In this document: one piece after another, positions 14,863-19,943 of the stretch
Numbering within the stretch: the first letter of the stretch is position 1
Layout: each line of letters begins with the position of its first letter
NCBI GenBank assembly: GCA_902490355.1
Contig: CABUDN010000028.1
Span: 1 to 19,943 of the forward strand
Direction of reading: 5' to 3'
Source: an uncultured Oscillibacter sp.
Lineage (GTDB): Bacteria > Bacillota > Clostridia > Oscillospirales > Oscillospiraceae
Length of the DNA stretch: 19,943 nucleotides
The notes under the pieces: model-generated
The model's database searches: none
What the model was told of the DNA's origin: nothing
What the model saw: only the letters and a program-made list of their open reading frames with translations
Program-made: the position numbers and the translations under genes

Positions 14863-15837
14863 ATGGGATATTTTTCGGAAATGTCGCTGGATATGCAGGA
14901 AGGCCGCGAACCGTCTGCCGCCTCGCTCACCCGCGAGTGCGCTTTTGAGGACGGGGAGAACTTTGACGAGCTGCCGGTGCCGCCGGCTGACCGTCAGCCC
15001 GTACCGCCTGCCGCAGAGCCGGCGCCGCAGCCTGCTTTTGAGGACGACGGAGATTTGGATGAGGCCCCGGAAGAGCTGGAACAGCCTGACGAGGCTGAGT
15101 CTCCCGCAGAAAAAACCGATGAGGAGGACAATGCCGATGAGGGTCAGGCGGAGCCTGCCAAGGCAGATACCTCCAATACGGACGCTGACGAGGAAAAGCG
15201 CCGTGCCGAGCATGAGGCTGCCGAAGCCAAACGGAAGGCTGAGTGGGAGGCAAAACAGGCGGAAAAGAAGAAGGCCCTGCAGGAACAGATGGACCGCCTG
15301 GCTGCCATGAGTGACGATGAGGTGGTGGCTGCTTCCATGCAGCGGGTCAGCGGTGATGTGGAAAAGCTGACCCGGCGCAATATGAAGGAGTGCGTGTCGG
15401 AGTATATCCAGACCAAGTGCCTGGAAGATCCGGCCTTTGCCCGCCTCACCATGCACCCGAAGAAAACAATGGTTCACTGCTTCCAGTACATCAGCCGCAA
15501 GGCATGGGAGTATATCCAGGACGAATTGAAAGCAAACGGCATCCAGCCGGGCCAGGGCAGCCAGGGGTATGGCTGCGATATTCCGGATGACCTGTGCTAT
15601 CAGTGGTCGGAGGACTATTTCCGCGATCCGGACGCCAAAGAGGACCAGGAGCAGGAAGAAAAATTTGTCCCCCGCCCCTACTATGGCAAGTCTTCCGTGA
15701 AGTCCTCCAAGAAAAAGAAAACCGAGAAAAAACCTGCTGAGAAGAAAAAGCCGGAGCCCAAGCCGGTGCCGGAAAAGAAGCCTGCTGCCGACGGGCAGAT
15801 GTCGCTGATGGATTTTGGCATGGCAAAGGCAGGATGA
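14863..15837 (+). CDS. PcfK/AcrIIA9-like protein
   Basis: This 324-residue protein has an acidic, Pro-rich N-terminus (about 1-108) and a charged helix likely to form a coiled coil (about 109-148, EEKRRAEHEAAEAKRKAEWE). The PcfK-like domain follows (about 150-258), including VHCFQYISRKAW, GQGSQGYGCDIPDDLCYQWSEDYFRD. A Lys/Pro-rich tail (about 276-310) ends in DGQMSLMDFG. PcfK is named from the conjugative plasmid pCF10. The same family includes the Cas9 inhibitor AcrIIA9, so an anti-CRISPR role is possible. QMSLMDF (312-318) resembles a beta-sliding-clamp binding peptide. ATG 14863 has AAAGGAG in front. The next gene begins around its stop codon. Family membership is by pattern recognition; inhibition of Cas9 is inference. 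Confidence 0.75.
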   Translation: MGYFSEMSLDMQEGREPSAASLTRECAFEDGENFDELPVPPADRQPVPPAAEPAPQPAFEDDGDLDEAPEELEQPDEAESPAEKTDEEDNADEGQAEPAKADTSNTDADEEKRRAEHEAAEAKRKAEWEAKQAEKKKALQEQMDRLAAMSDDEVVAASMQRVSGDVEKLTRRNMKECVSEYIQTKCLEDPAFARLTMHPKKTMVHCFQYISRKAWEYIQDELKANGIQPGQGSQGYGCDIPDDLCYQWSEDYFRDPDAKEDQEQEEKFVPRPYYGKSSVKSSKKKKTEKKPAEKKKPEPKPVPEKKPAADGQMSLMDFGMAKAG

Positions 15838-15848
15838 GGAGGCAGCGT

Positions 15849-16394
15849 ATGATTGCGTATAAAGGTTTTCGGCCCGGCATGATCTGCATCGGTTATCAGT
15901 TTCAGATGGGCCTCAATGTAACGGAAAAGGCCAACTGCCGCCAAAATGGATTCCATTGTGCGGAGGACCCGTTAGACTGCCTGAGCTATTACGGCGATGT
16001 AGACCATTCGGAATATTACATCGTCAACGCCGGCGGGGACATCGACGAGGACGAGGTGGATTCCAAGATCTCCTGCACCGAACTGACGGTCCTCAAGCGG
16101 CTGACGAAAGAAGAACTGTTTCTCCACGGCCTCGCCTTTATGGCAGACCATCCCAAGCGGGAATGGAACAGCCATGTGCGGAAAGACCAGGCAGAGGCGT
16201 GTGACGGTTATGCGGCCGTCCGCGGCGCTGATCCCATAGCCAAGGGCCGCCGGAAAGGCGATGTGTTGGCGTTTGCCAAGGAAGACCCGGCCACCGGCTG
16301 CATTCAGCAGATCGTGGTGGCTACCATTGATGGAAAGACACTTCTGCCCAATGTCTGGTATGGGGTGGATCTTGAGAAAAGGACGGTGAGTTAA
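15849..16394 (+). CDS. DUF7666-like protein of unknown function
   Basis: The 181-residue product matches a family of uncharacterised mobile-element proteins that I believe is catalogued as DUF7666. The N-terminus MIAYKGF, the phrase GFHCAEDPLDCLSYY (about 36-50), and GGDIDEDEVDSKISCTEL are the recognisable parts. Conserved Cys and His residues in GFHCAEDP could bind a ligand or metal, but nothing is proven. ATG 15849 is preferred because GAGGAGG (15836-15842) sits just before it. ATG 15834, overlapping the previous stop, is the alternative and adds five residues. It is sandwiched between the pcfK-like and pcfJ-like genes with no gap, so it is part of the same operon. Confidence 0.8.
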   Translation: MIAYKGFRPGMICIGYQFQMGLNVTEKANCRQNGFHCAEDPLDCLSYYGDVDHSEYYIVNAGGDIDEDEVDSKISCTELTVLKRLTKEELFLHGLAFMADHPKREWNSHVRKDQAEACDGYAAVRGADPIAKGRRKGDVLAFAKEDPATGCIQQIVVATIDGKTLLPNVWYGVDLEKRTVS

Positions 16395-16395
16395 T

Positions 16396-18588
16396 TTGAA
16401 GAAATCCATGCTTCTGGCGATGCCGATGCTGACGGCATCGCCGGAGATGAAACAAGCAGCGATGGCGGACGAGCCCAAAAAGGAGACGACTTATTACGGC
16501 CATACCTATACTACCCGCACCTATTTCGCATATATGAATTGTCTGGTGCAGGATGGCATTCTGAAAGCCGCTTTTTTCCTGCCGGATCATCTGCGGCTGG
16601 ATGGTAATAATCCTGCTTATGAGGTATTTATCGACAAGGAAAACCGCCAGTTTTTGACCTACGATCACTTGGAGAAAAAGTGGCGGGATGCAAAACTGGA
16701 CCGTTTGGAATGGCCTGGCAGGAACTACTACGCTACTTGTTGGGTCAGCGAGGAAGATGCGGCCCTGGTTCAAGACTATTTTTCCGGCGAGCGCGGTGGC
16801 GCCCTCGGCATTCTCGATTTTCAACGGAATGTGAGGGACGAACAGCTGGAACGGCGCCACAAGCGGATCACTGACCCATGGGACAAGGATCTGGCACAGG
16901 TGCCGAAATTGCCAAAAGATTGGAAGCGGTGGGCCGACAAGGTGGCCGTGCGGGAAAATTTTATATTTTACCATTACAAGCGCGGTGGCGCTAAAACAGG
17001 CTACTGCACCTTCTGCGGGAAGGAGGTGCCCATTTCCGGGCATCCCTACCACAACAAAAAAGGGCGCTGCACCCGCTGCCGGCATCCCGTAATGTTCAAG
17101 GCTTTGGGGCGCGCAGGCTATTTTCAAACAGATAAGTATTATGCTTATCTGGTCCAGCGGTGCAGGGATGGATTTGTCGTTCGGGAATTCCGGGCGGACA
17201 GGACCTACCGAAAGGATACCCTGCCGCACAGTGAGTCCTATTGGCATGAGTTCCGGCGTTCGATTTATGACCGCACCGGCGAAATCCGTTCCTATTACTG
17301 GGGGATGTACTGCCAGCGGGAAACACGCTGGATCGCGGGAAGCCCCTGCTATTACGCTTATTATGGTGATCAATCCGGCCGGGTATATGGAAAGACTTTG
17401 CCCAGCCTGGAGAAAAAAGAACTTCGTCAAACCGGCTTGGCCGAGTGGATACGAAGCCATCCGATCACTGATCCTGAAAAATACCTGGCAGTCTGGAAAA
17501 GGCTTCCCCAGATGGAGCAGATCTGGAAGGCTGGACTGCAGCGGCTGACAAAGGAGTGTTTCCATAACTGCGACAACGTGCGGAAGCTGGTGCTGAACCC
17601 CAGTGAGCCCGGGCTGATCCGCGCTCTGGGTCTGGATGCCTCAAAATTCCGCCGCCTGCGGCAGATGGATGGAGACACAGAAACTTTGGCCTGGCTGCAG
17701 CTTGAGAAGCGAACCGGACAGCGTATCACGGACGACATGCTGCGCTGGAGCAAAAAGGAACAGATCAGCGCCAAGGATCTGGTGTTTATCGCAGACCGAA
17801 TGAGCCTGGTGCAGATCAAAAATTATCTGGAGCGACAAAAAGAGTATTTTGATGGCAGCTGCCAGCAGGCGCTGACCACCTGGCAGGACTATCTTGCTAT
17901 GGCGGAACGGCTGCACTATGACACCAGCGATGAGATCGTCTACCGTGTGCGCAAACTGCGCCAGCGGCACGATGAACTGGTCCTTCAGAGTGAAGCCGGG
18001 AGTCTGGAAGAGCAGGCGTCAAAAATGGCGGCGAAATATCCCCATGTTAATGCCATCTGTGCGGAACTGCAGGAAAAATATGCCTACAGCGATGACGACT
18101 ACACGGTGCTTGCGCCCCAAGACATCTTTGAAATCATCAAGGAGGGGCGCATGCTTCATCACTGTGTCGGCAATGATGGCGCCGGCGAGCGGTACTATGA
18201 CCGCATGGAACGCCGGGAAAGCTTCATCATGTTCCTGCGCCGGACGGAGGAACCTAACGATCCCTACTATACTCTGGAGATTGAACCAGATGGAACAGTT
18301 CGTCAGAAGCGCACTTTGTTTGACCGGCAGTATGAAGATATTGAACAGGCAACAGAATTCCTGATCAAATGGCAGAAGGTCATTGCGGCCCGCCTTACCG
18401 GCCGCGACCTGAAGCTGGCCGAACGGAGCCGTGAGCTGCGGAAAGAGGAATTTATCCAGATGCGAAAAGACCGTGTGATTATCCACACCGGGCATCTGGC
18501 TGGCCGTCTGCTGGCAGATGTGCTGCTGGCCGACTTAATGGAAAATACGGAAGTCATGCAGCCGCAGGCGTTACCTGCCGCCGCGTGA
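16396..18588 (+). CDS. PcfJ-like protein with zinc ribbon
   Basis: The product is about 730 residues. PcfJ is named from the conjugative plasmid pCF10 and is widespread in Gram-positive conjugative elements. Its biochemical role is not established. A zinc-ribbon motif (C204, C207, C225, C228 in GYCTFCGKE and GRCTRCRHP) lies in the N-terminal third. The C-terminal third carries the family signature GRMLHHCVGNDG (HHCVG at 588-592), followed by SFIMFLRR and YYTLEIEPDG. The start appears to be TTG 16396 behind GGTGAG, one base after the preceding stop. ATG 16408 is an alternative, but it would remove a basic K-K-S start common in such proteins. The HHC-V-G cluster and the fold around it suggest an enzyme or nucleic-acid binder. 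That is inference. Confidence 0.83.
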   Translation: MKKSMLLAMPMLTASPEMKQAAMADEPKKETTYYGHTYTTRTYFAYMNCLVQDGILKAAFFLPDHLRLDGNNPAYEVFIDKENRQFLTYDHLEKKWRDAKLDRLEWPGRNYYATCWVSEEDAALVQDYFSGERGGALGILDFQRNVRDEQLERRHKRITDPWDKDLAQVPKLPKDWKRWADKVAVRENFIFYHYKRGGAKTGYCTFCGKEVPISGHPYHNKKGRCTRCRHPVMFKALGRAGYFQTDKYYAYLVQRCRDGFVVREFRADRTYRKDTLPHSESYWHEFRRSIYDRTGEIRSYYWGMYCQRETRWIAGSPCYYAYYGDQSGRVYGKTLPSLEKKELRQTGLAEWIRSHPITDPEKYLAVWKRLPQMEQIWKAGLQRLTKECFHNCDNVRKLVLNPSEPGLIRALGLDASKFRRLRQMDGDTETLAWLQLEKRTGQRITDDMLRWSKKEQISAKDLVFIADRMSLVQIKNYLERQKEYFDGSCQQALTTWQDYLAMAERLHYDTSDEIVYRVRKLRQRHDELVLQSEAGSLEEQASKMAAKYPHVNAICAELQEKYAYSDDDYTVLAPQDIFEIIKEGRMLHHCVGNDGAGERYYDRMERRESFIMFLRRTEEPNDPYYTLEIEPDGTVRQKRTLFDRQYEDIEQATEFLIKWQKVIAARLTGRDLKLAERSRELRKEEFIQMRKDRVIIHTGHLAGRLLADVLLADLMENTEVMQPQALPAAA

Positions 18589-18600
18589 GGCAGGTTCAAT

Positions 18601-18635
18601 GGCCGGGCGTCCTTTGGGACGTCCGGCCCACTTTT
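18601..18635 (+). terminator. Stable hairpin after the pcfJ-like gene
   Basis: GGCCGGGCGTCC (18601-18612) pairs with GGACGTCCGGCC (18617-18628), twelve base pairs with one G-U wobble and a TTTG loop. CAC and TTTT follow. The stem is very strong but the T-run is short and offset, so it may be a weak terminator or an mRNA processing or stability element. It lies 19 bases before the next start codon's GGAGG (18643-18647) is complete. Confidence 0.6.
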
Positions 18636-18653
18636 ATAGAATGGAGGTCCCTG

Positions 18654-19136
18654 ATGGGGAAAAAAGGATTTGAGTATGAGATACGCGGTTACAGATATGC
18701 GCCTGAGAGTTTCCGTGCTTTTAAAGGGCTGCCGGGACAGAAAATGGAGCAGATCCCACTGTCAGGTGAACAGCGCCGGAAAATGGGCTATCTCTGTATG
18801 ACCCAAGGCGGTAAGGCTGGTGTAGCTTATGTAAAACATATCGAACGGGAGCGGGAACGCAAGTGCCGTCTGTATATGACCTATGGCTTTCTGATCAAGG
18901 GAAATCCACACAGATATGTGTACTGTGCGGAGCTGCGATGCAGGGAAAGCGACCCGCTGGCGGTGCGTCTGGATACCCTGCGTGCGTTCCGGGAATGTTT
19001 GGCCCAGCACGGAGGCCGTATTGAACAGAGTGTGGAATGCGAACTGGATGGGAATTACCGCCCCGTCAAAGTGCGGAAGAATTATGAGACTGCCGATTTG
19101 AGCCGGCCGGTAGTGGTCTGGCTTTATACGGCATGA
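18654..19136 (+). CDS. Protein of unknown function
   Basis: This is a 160-residue basic protein starting at ATG 18654 with GGAGG 6 bases upstream. It contains a run of charged residues (HIERERERKCRLYMTY, about 79-94) and a C-terminal part with a possible strand-helix arrangement (LDTLRAFRECLAQHGGRI). No signal peptide, membrane segment or known motif is visible. It follows the pcfJ-like gene and precedes two other small unknown genes in the same orientation. It is likely an accessory protein of the element. I cannot name a family. Confidence 0.7.
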   Translation: MGKKGFEYEIRGYRYAPESFRAFKGLPGQKMEQIPLSGEQRRKMGYLCMTQGGKAGVAYVKHIERERERKCRLYMTYGFLIKGNPHRYVYCAELRCRESDPLAVRLDTLRAFRECLAQHGGRIEQSVECELDGNYRPVKVRKNYETADLSRPVVVWLYTA

Positions 19137-19148
19137 AAGGAGAACTCC

Positions 19149-19373
19149 ATGAAACAGCTTGGAAATCTGGCCGTGGTCTGCGCCCAGCGCCCCGATGTGC
19201 TGATGCAGATTTATGGCAGCGAGGTAAGCGTACACACAGGAGAGGGGCCGGAACGGGCCGTCCTCACAGCAAAATGGGATGATGATGAGACGATCCAGAG
19301 CATCATCCGGGAACTGAATTTTGGGCGGTATGCTTCTGATAGCCAGAGGCGCAGAAAGGAGGGTGCCGCATGA
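19149..19373 (+). CDS. Small protein of unknown function
   Basis: This is a 74-residue protein starting at ATG 19149 behind AAAGGAG. It begins with MKQLGNLAVVCAQRPDVLMQIYGSEVSVHTGEGPE, a beta-rich pattern, and has a helical C-terminal half. Its stop overlaps the next start by four bases (ATGA), indicating translational coupling. No known motif is recognised. The size and position are typical of the small conserved genes in Clostridial conjugative elements. Confidence 0.68.
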   Translation: MKQLGNLAVVCAQRPDVLMQIYGSEVSVHTGEGPERAVLTAKWDDDETIQSIIRELNFGRYASDSQRRRKEGAA

Positions 19374-19690
19374 TCAAAAATCTCAATCAGCTCAAGCGCG
19401 CACTGCGGCCAGGCGTGCGTCTGGAAGTTACCGGCCATTGCCGCCCTTCCTGCATCGGACAGCTGCGGGAAGTCACATGGGTCAACACCCAGGGATTTTA
19501 CACTAAAACGCTGAACCCGCCTGATCCCCGAATCAATGCGGGAAATGACGGACGCGGCGCCATCCTCTGGTGGGGGGCCGCGCGTACCTGGGAATTTGAA
19601 GATGGGGTGTGCAAGTCGTACACCTATGGTGAACATACGGCGGAGACGCTGATTATGGCGTTCCGTGTTTTAGAAGAGGAGGCGGCCTGA
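19370..19690 (+). CDS. Small protein of unknown function
   Basis: This is a 106-residue protein translated from ATG 19370, overlapping the preceding stop, with AAAGGAGGG upstream. The visible pattern is an N-terminal helix (NLNQLKRAL), a Cys-containing strand region (VTGHCRPSCIGQLREV), and a Gly/Trp-rich segment (NDGRGAILWWGAARTWEF). It ends with a helix. The family is not recognised. Its stop codon shares one base with the start of the DNA ligase gene, so all three final genes are coupled. Confidence 0.7.
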   Translation: MIKNLNQLKRALRPGVRLEVTGHCRPSCIGQLREVTWVNTQGFYTKTLNPPDPRINAGNDGRGAILWWGAARTWEFEDGVCKSYTYGEHTAETLIMAFRVLEEEAA

Positions 19691-19943
19691 TGGACCAGAA
19701 TTTGATGAAAAGGCAGCGGGAACTGACCGACCGGCTCAACCGCTACCGCAATGAGTATTACAACCTCAACAGCCCCAGCGTCAGCGATGCTGTCTATGAC
19801 CGGCTGTTTGAGGAACTGCAGGCTCTGGAAAAACAAACGGGCGTCCAGATGTCAAATTCGCCCACCAATACCGTAGGATACCCGGCGGTCAGCAAACTGG
19901 AAAAAACAAATCACTCGATTCCGCTGCTGTCTCTGGAAAAAGT
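19690..19943 (+). CDS. NAD-dependent DNA ligase LigA-like protein (3' end missing)
   Basis: The last 254 bases encode the first 84 residues of a bacterial NAD+-dependent DNA ligase, which seals nicks using NAD+ and an enzyme-AMP intermediate. The start is ATG 19690, overlapping the preceding stop by one base. The N-terminal Ia domain that binds nicotinamide mononucleotide is recognisable: LNRYRNEYYNLNSPSVSDAVYDRLFEELQALE, then MSNSPTNTVGYP and the PLLSLEK turn that precedes the adenylation domain. The catalytic Lys of the KxDG motif lies beyond the window. Because it is embedded in the element's gene train, it is probably an element-borne second ligase, not the host's housekeeping copy. The missing part prevents checking whether it is full length. 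Confidence 0.88.
   Translation, partial: MDQNLMKRQRELTDRLNRYRNEYYNLNSPSVSDAVYDRLFEELQALEKQTGVQMSNSPTNTVGYPAVSKLEKTNHSIPLLSLEK

Noticed and set aside
1..19943. CRISPR arrays, rRNA genes, insertion sequences.
   Set aside because: No regularly spaced repeats, no rRNA-like sequence, and no transposase or terminal inverted repeats were seen in the window.

Overview
The window joins a chromosomal segment of a GC-rich Gram-positive anaerobe to the left end of an integrated mobile element. The host is probably a member of the Clostridia, in the Oscillospiraceae/Ruminococcaceae range. That placement is an inference from the gene order, the strong AGGAGG ribosome binding sites, the FtsEX plus coiled-coil M23 arrangement and the style of the mobile genes. 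No rRNA is present to prove it.

Chromosomal part (1 to about 5.6 kb, all on the + strand). The 3' part of ftsE, ftsX and a secreted coiled-coil M23 peptidase form a cell-division and wall-hydrolysis operon. It ends at a strong intrinsic terminator (2736-2778). An unrecognised 246-residue protein follows, and its start codon lies directly after the terminator T-run. A textbook sigma-A promoter (TTGACA-N17-TATAAT, 3508-3536) then drives greA and lysS.

Junction (5610-5779). This short stretch has no gene. It holds two sets of 9-11 bp tandem repeats that look like integrase arm sites, and a 13-bp bidirectional terminator.

Mobile element (about 5.6 kb to the right edge; the other end is not in the window). 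A Tn916-type tyrosine integrase and a small Xis-like protein read leftward. A non-coding stretch follows (7268-8034). It contains a good promoter (7696-7724) and an RNA leader with several hairpins and two terminator-like structures. Everything downstream reads rightward as one tightly packed gene train:
- a small basic protein;
- a YqaJ-family exonuclease;
- a RecD2-like helicase;
- a three-part protein that may be the annealing partner of the exonuclease;
- a zinc-finger/TOPRIM primase-like protein with a C-terminal YodL-like domain;
- a small unknown protein;
- a PcfK/AcrIIA9-like protein;
- a DUF7666-like protein;
- a PcfJ-like protein;
- three small unknown proteins;
- the start of an NAD-dependent DNA ligase.

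Read together, the rightward genes look like the DNA-processing module of an integrative and conjugative element: exonuclease, possible annealing protein, helicase, primase and ligase, plus Pcf accessory proteins. No relaxase, coupling protein or type IV secretion gene is visible, so conjugation is inferred from the Pcf-type genes and would have to be encoded to the right. The main unusual features are the structured leader and the repeated intrinsic-terminator hairpins inside the gene train, which together suggest attenuation or processive antitermination. The PcfK protein also stands out as a possible Cas9 inhibitor carrying a possible sliding-clamp motif.
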